Source of the DNA: Halorientalis salina
Lineage (GTDB): Archaea; Halobacteriota; Halobacteria; Halobacteriales; Haloarculaceae
DNA: 64,000 nucleotides
Direction of reading: 5' to 3'
Assembly: GCF_005049285.1 (NCBI RefSeq)
Contig: NZ_SOSC01000001.1
Coordinates: 186,001-250,000 of the forward strand
Below the pieces are notes generated by a model. It did no database searches. It was not told where the DNA came from and saw only the letters and a program-made list of their open reading frames with translations. The position numbers and the translations under genes were made by a program. Positions 32,741 through 41,156 of this stretch are shown here, piece after piece (the first letter of the stretch is position 1; the number at the start of each line of letters is the position of its first letter).

Positions 32741-34222
32741 TTATTCGTCGGGGCTGTAGTTCGGTGCTTCGTCGGTGATGACCACGTCGTGGGGGTGGCT
32801 CTCCTGTTGCCCGGCCGATGAGACGCGGACGAACTCCGCGCGCTCTTTGACCGCCGGGATGGTCTCGGCGCCGACGTAGCCCATGCCGCTTTTCATGCCG
32901 CCGACGAGCTGGTGGAGTTCGCTCGCGACAGTTCCCTTGTAAGGCGTCGCGGCCTCGACGCCTTCGGGGATGACCTCCTCTTCCTCGTCGGCGTCTTTCA
33001 GGTAGCGGTCGCCGCCGCCGGATTTCATCGCGCCGACGCTCCCCATGCCGCGGTACTGCTTGTACTTCTTGCCGTTCATCGTGATGACTCGGCCCGGGGC
33101 CTCGTCGGTCCCGGCGAAGTAGGAGCCGAGCATGACGGCGTCCGCACCGGCCGCAATGGCCTTGATCGCGTCGCCGGAGTAGCTGATGCCACCGTCGGCG
33201 ATGACCGGGATGTCGTGTTGGTGGGCCACGTCGGCCACCTGTGAAACGGCGGTGATCTGGGGCATCCCCGCGCCGGAGACGACGCGAGTGGTACAGATAC
33301 TGCCCGGACCGATGCCGACCTTGAGGCCGTCCGCGAAGTCCACGAGGTCTCGGGCCGCTTCCCGAGTGCCGATGTTTCCGACGACGACGTCGGCCTCGAC
33401 GAGCTCTTTGATCTCGCGAGCGCTGTCGACGACGTTGCGGTTGTGCGCGTGCGCACAGTCGATGAAGAGGACGTCCGCGCCGGCCTCGTCGGCGGCTTCC
33501 GCGCGGTCGGTCTCGAAGGGGCCGACGGCGACGCCCGCTCGCAGGGCACCGGTGTCGTCGCGGGCGGCGGTGTCGTACTCGCGACGCTGGAGGATGCCCT
33601 GCATCGTCACGAGGCCGACCAGTCGCTCTTCCTCGTCGACGATGGGGACGCGTTCGATCTTGTGGTCGTACATCAGTTCGAGGGCTTCGCGGGCGGTCAC
33701 GTCCTCCGGAGCGGTGATGACTTCGTCGGTCATCGCCTCTCGGACCTCGTCGCGCTCGCCGACCTCCAGGTACGGCCGGATGTCGGTCCCGGAGATGATG
33801 CCCAGCACTTCGTCGTCCTCGTCGACGACGGGGGCACCGCTGACACCCGCACGGTCCATCATCTCGTCGACGTCGCGGACCGTCTGGTCGGGCTTCGCGG
33901 TGACCACGTCGCGGATGATGAGTTCGTCGGCGCGCTTGATGCGCTCGATCTCGGTCGCCATCTCGTCGATGTCCATGTTACGATGGAGCACGCCGAGGCC
34001 GCCCTGTCGGGCCATGGCGATGGCCATGTCGCTTTCCGTGACCGTGTCCATCGCCGCACTGAGAACGGGCGTGTTCAGCGTGACGTTCCGCGATACCTGT
34101 GTACTGGTGTCTGCCTCGTCGGGTTCGATGTGGCTCTCCTTCGGACGGAGGAGAACGTCGTCGAAGGTCAATGCCTCTTCGACCCGGAGCTTCTCGGAGA
34201 AGAACTCGTCGTCTTTCGCCAT
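32741..34222 (-). CDS. guaB: Inosine-5'-monophosphate dehydrogenase
   Basis: A 493-residue IMPDH, which oxidises IMP to XMP, the first step to GTP. The catalytic cysteine lies in GPGSICTTR near residue 303, the TIM-barrel start is [10 protein letters not shown] near residue 14, and two CBS domains, which bind adenine nucleotides, interrupt the barrel at about 95-210 ([17 protein letters not shown] and [16 protein letters not shown], cited in part). The flap [12 protein letters not shown] is near the C-terminus. Length and order are standard. It is monocistronic. Confidence 0.96.
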   Translation of the reverse strand: MAKDDEFFSEKLRVEEALTFDDVLLRPKESHIEPDEADTSTQVSRNVTLNTPVLSAAMDTVTESDMAIAMARQGGLGVLHRNMDIDEMATEIERIKRADELIIRDVVTAKPDQTVRDVDEMMDRAGVSGAPVVDEDDEVLGIISGTDIRPYLEVGERDEVREAMTDEVITAPEDVTAREALELMYDHKIERVPIVDEEERLVGLVTMQGILQRREYDTAARDDTGALRAGVAVGPFETDRAEAADEAGADVLFIDCAHAHNRNVVDSAREIKELVEADVVVGNIGTREAARDLVDFADGLKVGIGPGSICTTRVVSGAGMPQITAVSQVADVAHQHDIPVIADGGISYSGDAIKAIAAGADAVMLGSYFAGTDEAPGRVITMNGKKYKQYRGMGSVGAMKSGGGDRYLKDADEEEEVIPEGVEAATPYKGTVASELHQLVGGMKSGMGYVGAETIPAVKERAEFVRVSSAGQQESHPHDVVITDEAPNYSPDE

Positions 34223-34660
34223 GTAAACCGTGGCAGGCGGGGCGACAAAAGGGTTGCGAGACGGAGCAGTTTCGAGAGCGCGTCACATCCCACTGGACGT
34301 ATCGGTTCGGATTCAGTTATACCGCGATAAATCGACGATTGTGTTTGTTTACGACCCTTCTGACACGCTTTTCAACCAGTTCTGCCGAAGTCTTCTGGAC
34401 AAACCTCAGGGTGTGTGTACAATACCCACACAACGCTTATGACCGTTACAATATTTGTTACGACTATGGACTCCGCCAGTCGAACGAGTGTGTGCGTTGC
34501 GAGTCAGCTGTCAGCCAGCGGCGACAGCGGGACAAATTTCTTCGCACACACACACAAACAGGCGGAGGATGCGCCCGGTTTCGGTCGCGGTTTTCGGGAC
34601 CGACGCAGGTATCACGGCGCATATCACCCACCGGCCACGGGAGACGGCCATCGACGCTGA
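34223..34660. other. 438-bp intergenic region, partly AT-rich
   Basis: The stretch lies between divergent guaB and the DUF5794 gene. The middle (34315-34480) is much AT-richer than the surroundings and has an imperfect palindrome around 34410-34432 (GTGTGTGTAC ... CCCACAC), a GTTAC-N7-GTTAC direct repeat near 34444-34460 and an (AC)n run near 34543. A 64-codon frame at 34466-34660 (MDSASRTSVCV...) has no supporting features and is not called. Confidence 0.5.
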
Positions 34661-35563
34661 ATGAGTCAGTCTCAGCATCCGGTCGCACTCCGCATCGAGC
34701 GGCGCGTCGGCGGTGCGACCAGACTCCTCGGCACGGTGATGTGTCTCCCGCTGCTGGACGGCATCTTTCCGGCACTGGTACTGGCCGGTGCGCTGTCCAG
34801 CCCGCTGGGCATTCTGGAAGTCGGACTGCTCATCTTCAGCGGGAGCGCGACGGTCGCCGTCATCCTCGCGGAGATGGACGGGACCGTCCGTGAGCAATCG
34901 AAAGCAGTACTGCTCGTCGGGGTCGTGCTGGTCTCCGGTGCAGTCCTCGAAGCAGCCCTGGCACCGACCATTCGAGAGCTGGTGAACTTGGCCGTCTTCG
35001 AGCGATTCGCCGGCCTGGTAATTCTGGCCGTCGCGGCCAAGACTGCCAGCGCCCGCATCGGCGAGTTGCTGCCGCGCCCGGCGATCATCATCGCCTTCGG
35101 GTTCCTCGCCAGCGTCGACCCGTCCGGCGCGAGCCTGGTGGTCCAGGCAGACCCAGACCTGATGCTCAGGGCCGCTGCGGCGGCGCTCGTGGCCGTCGCC
35201 TTCGCCCTCCACCTGGCAGTGTTCGGCCCGTGGCTCCGCGAGGTGGTCGACATCGACCGCTTCCGCTTTGGCAGCGCCGTCGCACTGGGCGTGTTGCCGC
35301 TCTCGCTGTTCGGCCTCGTGCCCGGGAACGCACCCATCGCGCTGGCCGTGCTGGGCATCTCGTTCCTGTTCGCGTTCGATCCCGAGGGAACCGCGCTCGG
35401 CGACGCCATCGAGTGGGGCGCAGGCGGGCGAAGCGAGGACGACCCCGAGCCAGTCGCCAACGGCGGGCAGTCCCCGAACGGCGACGAGGGCGACGACGAG
35501 TACACGCCCGGGCCCGCCAGTGCCGACACCGTTTCGGAGGAAGACAGGGCACCGTGGCTGTGA
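34661..35563 (+). CDS. DUF5794 family membrane protein
   Basis: A 300-residue protein with six or more hydrophobic segments (for example FPALVLAGALSSPLGILEVG, AVLLVGVVLVSGAVLEAAL, AIIIAFGFLASVDPSGASLV, residues about 35-200, each cited within the limit) and a 70-residue acidic cytoplasmic tail (RSEDDPEPVANGG). The opening SQHPVALRIERRVGGATRLL is characteristic of the haloarchaeal DUF5794 family. Function is unknown. It begins at the ATG at 34661 and is followed after 50 bp by a DUF5795 gene. Confidence 0.82.
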   Translation: MSQSQHPVALRIERRVGGATRLLGTVMCLPLLDGIFPALVLAGALSSPLGILEVGLLIFSGSATVAVILAEMDGTVREQSKAVLLVGVVLVSGAVLEAALAPTIRELVNLAVFERFAGLVILAVAAKTASARIGELLPRPAIIIAFGFLASVDPSGASLVVQADPDLMLRAAAAALVAVAFALHLAVFGPWLREVVDIDRFRFGSAVALGVLPLSLFGLVPGNAPIALAVLGISFLFAFDPEGTALGDAIEWGAGGRSEDDPEPVANGGQSPNGDEGDDEYTPGPASADTVSEEDRAPWL

Positions 35564-35613
35564 GTCGGTCCCGCGAGGGGAAGTCTTAGGGTGGTGACCG
35601 CGCGAAATGAGAT

Positions 35614-35841
35614 ATGGCCGATAATCGCGTCGTGCAGGGGCGGATGGTCACACCAGGGAAACTGGCCGAACTGATCGAGGGCGACTCCGTGATGGACGCG
35701 GAGGCCATCGAGGACGCGGACCGGGAGTGCCCGGAATGTGAGGGTGACGTGCTGGAAGTCGGATACATGCCGTCAGTCACGGAGTTCGTGACCGGGTGGA
35801 AGTGCCAGGACTGCGACTGGGCCGAGACCGATCGGGACTGA
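35614..35841 (+). CDS. DUF5795 family zinc-binding small protein
   Basis: A 75-residue protein with two CxxC pairs, CPEC (residues 39-42) and CQDC (65-68), forming a probable zinc ribbon. The opening NRVVQGRMVTPGKLAELIEG and the YMPSVTEFVTGWKC segment match the haloarchaeal DUF5795 family. The function is unknown. It ends 45 bp upstream of tRNA-Trp on the same strand. Confidence 0.82.
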   Translation: MADNRVVQGRMVTPGKLAELIEGDSVMDAEAIEDADRECPECEGDVLEVGYMPSVTEFVTGWKCQDCDWAETDRD

Positions 35842-35886
35842 CCGAATCGAAACCCCTTTAGGCAGATTGGTCATACGCCGTAGTGC

Positions 35887-36063
35887 GGGGTCGTGGCCAA
35901 GTCCGGCATGGCGACTGACTCCAGAGGCACCGCGCCCGGGACGAGACTCCAGACTGATATACTGAGCGTCCGACTGATCATCGGTCGCGCTGATGACCCT
36001 CTGGAGTTCCGAGGCGCAACCGGAGATATCAGTCGATCGGGGGTTCAAATCCCTCCGACCCCA
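35887..36063 (+). tRNA. tRNA-Trp (CCA) with 103-nt intron
   Basis: Exon 1 runs 35887-35924 and exon 2 runs 36028-36063, giving a 74-nt mature tRNA. Acceptor arms GGGGTCG and CGACCCC (36056-36062) pair fully, followed by discriminator A. The anticodon stem ACTGA/TCAGT encloses CTCCAG with anticodon CCA, then A38 from exon 2. The intron is placed after position 37, the standard archaeal site, and CTCC...GGAG across the junctions allows a bulge-helix-bulge for the splicing endonuclease. CCA end is not encoded. Confidence 0.95.
35925..36027 (+). ncRNA. tRNA-Trp intron containing box C/D guide RNA
   Basis: The intron length, 103 nt, matches the well-studied Haloferax volcanii tRNA-Trp intron, which acts as a C/D RNA directing 2'-O-methylation of its own tRNA (positions 34 and 39). 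A C-type box TGATGA lies at 35991-35996, and CTGA D-type boxes lie at 35954-35957, 35962-35965 and 35974-35977. The guide pairing was not verified base by base. Confidence 0.8.
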
Positions 36064-36186
36064 CTTCATCTGTCGCTCGCAATTCGCGAGCGACTGCTGT
36101 GTGGTGAGGGGGATTTGAACGAGGCCAGACGCGCACAGCGAAGCGAGCACGTCTGGACGTAGTTCACAATCCCTCCGACCCCACTT
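36064..36186 (+). repeat. Palindromic module duplicating the 3' end of tRNA-Trp
   Basis: Eight bases after the tRNA is a hairpin with 9-bp stem and AATTC loop (36072-36094), then TGCTGT, then an inverted T-arm copy (GAGGGGGATTTGAAC, 36106-36120), an inner stem CCAGACG/CGTCTGG (36125-36131 with 36150-36156), and a direct copy of the tRNA end plus three flanking bases (36162-36186; one extra C). Part order, stem length, loop length and the TGCTGT and TTTGAACGAGG strings match the module behind tRNA-Lys. Confidence 0.8.
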
Positions 36187-36297
36187 TCTGTGCGAACTTC
36201 ACCGGCGAGGACCTCGTGTGCTCGTCAGCAGTGAGGGTGGAAAACGCGGAGCTCCAGACCAGGAGGAGTTACTGCAGTGGCTGCCGTAGCTAGCTCC

Positions 36298-36456
36298 ATG
36301 AGCGACTCGACGCTTCAGTGCCGGTTGTGCGGCGCCGAACTCAGCCAGGGACTGCTCGCGACGAACAGCCGGAACTGCTGTCTGAACGCGACACCCATCG
36401 CGGGAACTTGTCCGGAACACGGTCCCGTCGGACCGCATCACGCCGTCGAGAAGTAG
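36298..36456 (+). CDS. 52-residue cysteine-rich small protein, possible zinc finger
   Basis: The frame gives MSDSTLQCRLCGAELSQG, then RNCCLNATP, CPEHGPVGPHH and a short tail. Cys8 and Cys11 form a CxxC knuckle, and Cys27/Cys28, Cys38 and several His residues could complete one or two zinc sites. It follows a GGAGG-containing leader (AGGAGGAG near 36260) and is preceded by the tRNA-Trp module. I recognise no named family. Cysteine spacing and codon use make it a likely gene. Confidence 0.6.
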   Translation: MSDSTLQCRLCGAELSQGLLATNSRNCCLNATPIAGTCPEHGPVGPHHAVEK

Positions 36457-36526
36457 TCGAGTATCGACTCGAATGGGACGCGGAGAGACCGTACGTTATT
36501 GACCGACGGCGACGTAACACCGGACA

Positions 36527-37351
36527 ATGGGGGAAGTCTACGGGTATTCGAAGCGATCTATCGGTCGAGACCTGGCGCTCATTGGGAGCGTCGGCGTCGC
36601 CCTGATACTGTTTCACTTCCTGCTGTCCCCGGTTACGCGTGCACGGCTGGCGTTCGATCACGGCAGCCTCGACGTCGTTTCGCTGTATTCGAGTGCATTC
36701 GTCCACTTCGACGCGTCCCACCTCCTCGGAAACGTCTCGGGGTACGTCGCCACGACGGTCGTGGCCTACGGACTCTGTCTGAAGGCCGACCGGCGGCGCT
36801 GGTTCCACCTCACGTTCGCGGGGTTCCTGCTCGGCCTGCCAGCGCTGGTGAGTCTCACGAGTTACGCGGTTCTAGGCTGGCTCTACCCGGCGATCACGCC
36901 GATAACTCGGGGCTTTTCCGGTGTCGGTGCGGGGTTTACCGCATTCGTATTGCTGGCCTTGCTGATCAGTTTGCGAACGAAGCACGGACTGATGACCGCG
37001 CTGTACGTCGGGGTCGCCGTCTGGTTGTGGCTGCTACTGGAAGTGTTTCTCATCTACGGTGGCGAGTCCCTGCCCGTTGCGGTCGCCATCACCGTGACGG
37101 GGTGGGGCTTTAGCGGCTGGGGATTGATCGATGAACACAGCGGCTCCGAGCCAATCGATGGCTTGGCTCGTGAGAGCGAGTCGGTACTCACTGTCCTGCT
37201 CGTCGTGTTGTTGTTGACGCTGTTCGTCTACATCCTCTTCCCCTCGGAGCCGGTCTCCGACGGAACGGTAACGAACGTGTTCGCTCACGCCGCTGGCTTC
37301 GGGTACGGACTCCTGGGGGCCGGGACGACCTACTATCTGACAGCGTCCTGA
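36527..37351 (+). CDS. Rhomboid-family intramembrane serine protease
   Basis: A 274-residue membrane protein with six to seven helices. The rhomboid core is readable: H60-x4-H65-LLGN69 on the helix 2 motif, the nucleophile Ser131 in GFSG (129-132), and the catalytic His254 in AHAAGFGYG (253-261). Family proteases cleave single-pass membrane proteins inside the bilayer. Ser-His dyad residues are all present, so an active enzyme is likely rather than an iRhom-like pseudoprotease. Natural substrates are unknown; haloarchaeal rhomboids influence surface glycoproteins. The gene stands alone. Confidence 0.85.
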   Translation: MGEVYGYSKRSIGRDLALIGSVGVALILFHFLLSPVTRARLAFDHGSLDVVSLYSSAFVHFDASHLLGNVSGYVATTVVAYGLCLKADRRRWFHLTFAGFLLGLPALVSLTSYAVLGWLYPAITPITRGFSGVGAGFTAFVLLALLISLRTKHGLMTALYVGVAVWLWLLLEVFLIYGGESLPVAVAITVTGWGFSGWGLIDEHSGSEPIDGLARESESVLTVLLVVLLLTLFVYILFPSEPVSDGTVTNVFAHAAGFGYGLLGAGTTYYLTAS

Positions 37352-37703
37352 TCCCGTTCCCGACCGTCGCTCCCGGAGCTGTGAAGTCCGGTTCGGCCGA
37401 TCGACCGAAAGAGTTTTGTGTGGTAGACACTAACACACAATCAGAGCCCCGTACGTTGGGGTTCTCGGCGGGAACGACCGTCGCCAATCCCCCGGGAATT
37501 GGCATAGCCGAATAAACATGCGGCACTCCCGGTTCAGGCTGGCCAGCCATCCGACGCGTTCGGCCGGGACGCCGGCGGGTTCACTCGCCGGCAGACGGTT
37601 TTTATCGTGATACCACTGCTGAGTCCTGACTACCGGCGTGGCGGACGACCGCTTCGTGTTCACGGCCAAGGGTTTTGGTACTCCGATACGACCGGTGGGA
37701 CGA
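37352..37703. other. Intergenic region with hairpin and TATA-like box
   Basis: No gene is supported here. An imperfect inverted repeat (GTGTGGTAGACAC then TAACACAC) lies near 37418-37440. A hairpin GCCGGCG...CGCCGGC near 37571-37594 stands just before a TTTTTATC box at about 37601-37608, the likely promoter of the FAD-linked oxidase gene. A GTG codon at 37638 would extend that protein by 22 residues. Confidence 0.5.
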
Positions 37704-39356
37704 ATGACTGCCGACGAACTGAGTTTCTGGGGCTGGGGGTACTCCGAAAAGTTCCCCGACGAGGCTGAACGCCGGGAACTGGCGTCCCGAATGGAAGGGA
37801 TGCTCGGGTTCCCGGAGCGGCCCATGCTCTCGCCCCCAGCGCTATCGGACGTGTCGATCCCCGAATCCTCACTGTCAGTGCCGGCCCACCTCGACGACGT
37901 GGTTTCGACGGCGACCGAGGACCGCATCAGACACACCTATGGAAAGGGGTATCGGGATATCGTCCGGGGGTTCCACGGCGACTTCGATTCGGCCCCGGAC
38001 GCCGTCGCCGAACCCGACTGCGAGGACGACATCGAGGACGTTCTCGCGTGGGCGTCCGAGGAACGAATCGCCGTCGTCCCATACGGGGGCGGGACGAGCG
38101 TCGTCGGTGGCATCGAGTGCGACCCGGACGGTGATGGGGACGGCTTCGCCGGTGTGGTGTCGCTCGACGTGCGCGAACTCGACGCGGTTCTGGAAGTCGA
38201 CGATCACTCCCGGAGTGCGAGGATACAGGCGGGCACCCTGGGGCCGGAGATCAACGAGCAGTTGGCCGAGTACGATCTGCAGTTGCGACACTACCCCCAG
38301 TCCTACGAGTTCTCGACGCTCGGCGGCTGGATCGCGACCCGGGCCGGCGGTCACTTCGCCACGGTCTATACCCACATCGACGAGTTCGTCGAGAACGTCC
38401 GGATGGTAACCCCCTCGGGGCCGATGGAGACACGACGACTACCCGCCTCCGGTGCCGGACCGGACCCGAACCGGCTGGTCTGTGGTTCGGAGGGGACGCT
38501 CGGCGTCATCACGGAGGCCTGGATGCAGGTCCAGCCACGGCCGTCCTACCGTGCCCGGGCGACCGTCCACTTCGACGAGTTCGAGGCCGCGGTGGACGCA
38601 ACGCGTGCCATCGTGCAGGCGCGGCTCTACCCCGCGAACTGCCGACTGCTCGACCGCAACGAGGCGATGTTGAACGAGGTGGCGATGGACGGCAGTCACG
38701 TGCTGGTCCTGGGGTTCGAGTCCGTCGATCACCCGGTAGACCCCGACCTCGAACGCGCCCTGGATCTCTCTCGAGACCACGGCGGGAGCGTCTCCGGCGA
38801 TCCTTCCTTCGAGGGACCACACCGGGACAGTGAAGCCGATGCTGGTGGCGACGACCGCGACGACGAGGAAGGCGACTGGCGCTCGGCCTTCTTCGAGGCA
38901 CCCTACACGTTCAACGCACTGGTGAGCCTGGGCGTCATCGTCGATACGTTCGAGACGGCCGTCACGTGGGACCAGTTCCCGCGACTCCACGAGGAGATCA
39001 CCACGCAGGTGATGGACACGATGAACGAGGAGTGTGGCACGGGCTTTCTCTCCTGTCGGTTCACCCACGTCTATCCCGACGGACCGGCTCCCTACTACAC
39101 GCTGCTGGCACCCGCCGACGTAGGGAACGAACTCGAACAGTGGCGCGAGATCAAGGCGACGGCATCGGATGTGATCGAGGAGTACGGCGGGACGATCACG
39201 CACCACCACGCGGTCGGGCGGGTCCACCGCGACTGGTACGAGGAGGAGACGCCCGGAGAGTTCCGGGAGGCGCTGCGAGCGGCGAAGGAATCGATGGATC
39301 CCGAGGGAATCATGAACCCCGGGGCATTGCTCCCGGCCGAGCAACACCAATCTTGA
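37704..39356 (+). CDS. FAD-binding oxidase (alkyldihydroxyacetonephosphate synthase/glycolate oxidase GlcD type)
   Basis: A 550-residue flavoprotein. The N-terminal MTADELSFWGWGYSEKFPD resembles alkyl-DHAP synthases, and the PCMH-type FAD domain shows VVPYGGGTSVVGGI near residue 125, HYPQSYEFSTLGGWIATR near 205 and GSEGTLGVITEAWMQVQP near 264. The C-terminal domain includes HHHAVGRVHRDW and ends DPEGIMNPGALLP, standard for this group. Archaea lack ether-lipid synthesis of the plasmalogen type, so a D-2-hydroxyacid or sugar-acid oxidation role is more likely. GTG at 37638 is the alternative start; its 22 codons lack strong coding bias. Confidence 0.88.
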   Translation: MTADELSFWGWGYSEKFPDEAERRELASRMEGMLGFPERPMLSPPALSDVSIPESSLSVPAHLDDVVSTATEDRIRHTYGKGYRDIVRGFHGDFDSAPDAVAEPDCEDDIEDVLAWASEERIAVVPYGGGTSVVGGIECDPDGDGDGFAGVVSLDVRELDAVLEVDDHSRSARIQAGTLGPEINEQLAEYDLQLRHYPQSYEFSTLGGWIATRAGGHFATVYTHIDEFVENVRMVTPSGPMETRRLPASGAGPDPNRLVCGSEGTLGVITEAWMQVQPRPSYRARATVHFDEFEAAVDATRAIVQARLYPANCRLLDRNEAMLNEVAMDGSHVLVLGFESVDHPVDPDLERALDLSRDHGGSVSGDPSFEGPHRDSEADAGGDDRDDEEGDWRSAFFEAPYTFNALVSLGVIVDTFETAVTWDQFPRLHEEITTQVMDTMNEECGTGFLSCRFTHVYPDGPAPYYTLLAPADVGNELEQWREIKATASDVIEEYGGTITHHHAVGRVHRDWYEEETPGEFREALRAAKESMDPEGIMNPGALLPAEQHQS

Positions 39357-39382
39357 GGTAGGGGGGATTCGAAGCGGCCGGC

Positions 39383-40642
39383 ATGGACGAGCGGTTGCCG
39401 GGGACGGAGTCGACCGGTCGCGAGCGGACGATCTGCCACGTCGACATGGACTGTTTCTACGCGGCCTGTGAGCGGCTCAAGGAGCCGGCCCTGGAGGGCG
39501 AACCACTCGTCGTCGGAATGGGCTTCGAGGCCGGTGAGAGCCACGGCGCGGTCGCGACCGCGAGCTACGAGGCCCGCGAGTACGGCGTCGAGAGCGCCAT
39601 GGCCATCTCGGAAGCGCTGGAACTGTCGCCCCGCCACGACGCGGCGGCCGACGACCCGGATATCGACCCCGAGGACGCCGGCTACTACCGCCCGGTCGAC
39701 ATGGAGTTCTACGAGTCGGTGGCCGCCGACGTCAGGGAGATCCTCCACGACACGGCCGACACGGTGCGGGAGGTCAGCATCGACGAGGCGTATCTGGACG
39801 TGACCGACGCCGTCGCGTGGGACGACGTCGAGTCGTTCGCGTCGGACCTCAAAAGCCGGATCAGCGAGGAGGTGGGCGTCGACGCGAGCGTCGGCGTCGC
39901 GCCGGCGATGAGCGCGGCCAAGATCGCGAGCGACCACGACAAGCCGGACGGCCTCGTCGTCGTCGAACCCGGCGAGGTCCGGTCGTTCCTGGCACCGCTC
40001 GACGTCGCGGAGGTCCACAATGTCGGCCCGGTGACCGCCCGCGAACTCCGGTCGATGGGCATCGAGACGGCCGGGGACCTCGCCGAGGCGGACCCCGACC
40101 GCGTGACGGAGACGTTCGGCGAGCGGGGCCGGGAGATCTGGCGGTACGCCCGCGGCGAGGACGACCGCGACGTCGAACCGGTCGGGAAACCCAAGAGCCT
40201 CTCCCGGGAATCGGCGTTCACCGAGGCCACAGACGACCGCAAGCGCAAACGCGACCGCGTCCGCGCGCTGGCCGGCGATGTCGCGGACCGCGCCGAACGG
40301 AAGGGTGCGCTCTACCAGACCATCGGTATCAAGGTCGTCACGCCGCCGTTCGACGTGCACACCCGCGCCGATTCGCTCCCGGGGCCGATCGAGGACGCCG
40401 ATCTCGTCGAGGAGATCGCGCTCGACCTGCTGGCGGAGTTCGACGACGACGAGGTGCGGAAGGTCGGCGTCCGCGTCTCGAACCTGGACTTCGCCGACAG
40501 CGATCAGGCGAGCCTCGACGGGTTCGAGGACGCGAACACGCGCGAGAACCAGTCATTGACCGACTTCACCGACCGGCGGCGGAGCGAACGCGATCCCGAC
40601 GACGGGACGGCAGGCCAGACCTCGCTCGCCGACTTCGAGTGA
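39383..40642 (+). CDS. dinB: DNA polymerase IV (Y family)
   Basis: A 419-residue translesion polymerase. Catalytic acidic motifs are HVDMDCFYAACE (19-30) and SIDEAYLD (near 133-140); helix-hairpin-helix segments VAEVHNVGPVTARELRSMGI (start VAEVHNVG) and the little-finger domain follow. The C-terminal tail bears a PCNA-interacting peptide QTSLADF (412-418) and two similar motifs upstream, QASLDGF (375-381) and NQSLTDF (389-395). It starts 26 bp after the oxidase gene. Such enzymes bypass damaged bases and are error-prone on undamaged templates. Confidence 0.95.
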   Translation: MDERLPGTESTGRERTICHVDMDCFYAACERLKEPALEGEPLVVGMGFEAGESHGAVATASYEAREYGVESAMAISEALELSPRHDAAADDPDIDPEDAGYYRPVDMEFYESVAADVREILHDTADTVREVSIDEAYLDVTDAVAWDDVESFASDLKSRISEEVGVDASVGVAPAMSAAKIASDHDKPDGLVVVEPGEVRSFLAPLDVAEVHNVGPVTARELRSMGIETAGDLAEADPDRVTETFGERGREIWRYARGEDDRDVEPVGKPKSLSRESAFTEATDDRKRKRDRVRALAGDVADRAERKGALYQTIGIKVVTPPFDVHTRADSLPGPIEDADLVEEIALDLLAEFDDDEVRKVGVRVSNLDFADSDQASLDGFEDANTRENQSLTDFTDRRRSERDPDDGTAGQTSLADFE

Positions 40643-40649
40643 TCGAGGG

Positions 40650-41003
40650 TCAGTCGAGGCCGTTCTCCAGGTTCTCCAGCAGTTTGCCGATAAACAGTCC
40701 GAGACGGGGCGAGAGTGCGCCCTCCCCGTCGGTCGTCGTCTCGGCCGGATGGGCGCGGAGCGTCTCGACGAACGATTCCCCGTGGGTCATCGCTCGCATC
40801 ATGTCCACCACGTCGACGGTGAGCCCCTGGTCGCTGGTGTCCAGGTCGTCGTAGTTCTGGCGCTCCCAGTCGGTGTACTCGATGGTCCAGGCATGGCCAC
40901 CGACGGTGTCGATAACCCGATCCAGATCGCCGATTTCGAGTTTCCCTTCGGCGGTCTCGATGTACACGGTCCCGTCCTCGACGGTGGTCTCGTAGCGTTC
41001 CAT
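40650..41003 (-). CDS. Conserved haloarchaeal hypothetical protein
   Basis: A 117-residue acidic protein convergent with dinB, seven bases away. Landmarks are TVEDGTVYIETAEGKLEIGD, VGGHAWTIEYTDWERQNY (near residue 35-52), LTVDVVDMMRAMTHGESFV and a C-terminal amphipathic helix RLGLFIGKLLENLENG. No cysteine cluster or membrane helix is seen. I do not recognise a family with a function. Start at the ATG at 41003 is preceded by a purine-rich AGAGAGC stretch. Confidence 0.7.
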   Translation of the reverse strand: MERYETTVEDGTVYIETAEGKLEIGDLDRVIDTVGGHAWTIEYTDWERQNYDDLDTSDQGLTVDVVDMMRAMTHGESFVETLRAHPAETTTDGEGALSPRLGLFIGKLLENLENGLD

Positions 41004-41156
41004 GCTCTCTGGAGGCTCCGACCGCTCCGCGGTCCTGACAGGACTTGTGGGCGCGCACCTAAAGCAGTTCGGCCGATATCGGGACGGAGAAGCCCGGTGT
41101 CTGACGGCTGGCTGACTGACGATTATGTGGGAGGACGTACTGGCCTAGCCTGACCG

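Noticed and set aside
34466-34660. 64-codon frame MDSASRTSVCV...
   Set aside because: No conserved motif, includes an AC-repeat stretch and ends directly before the next start. Treated as non-coding.
35881-36190. Second tRNA gene at 36100-36186
   Set aside because: Only the T-arm and acceptor 3' strand are copied. No D-arm, anticodon arm or 5' acceptor strand exists, so it is a partial copy.
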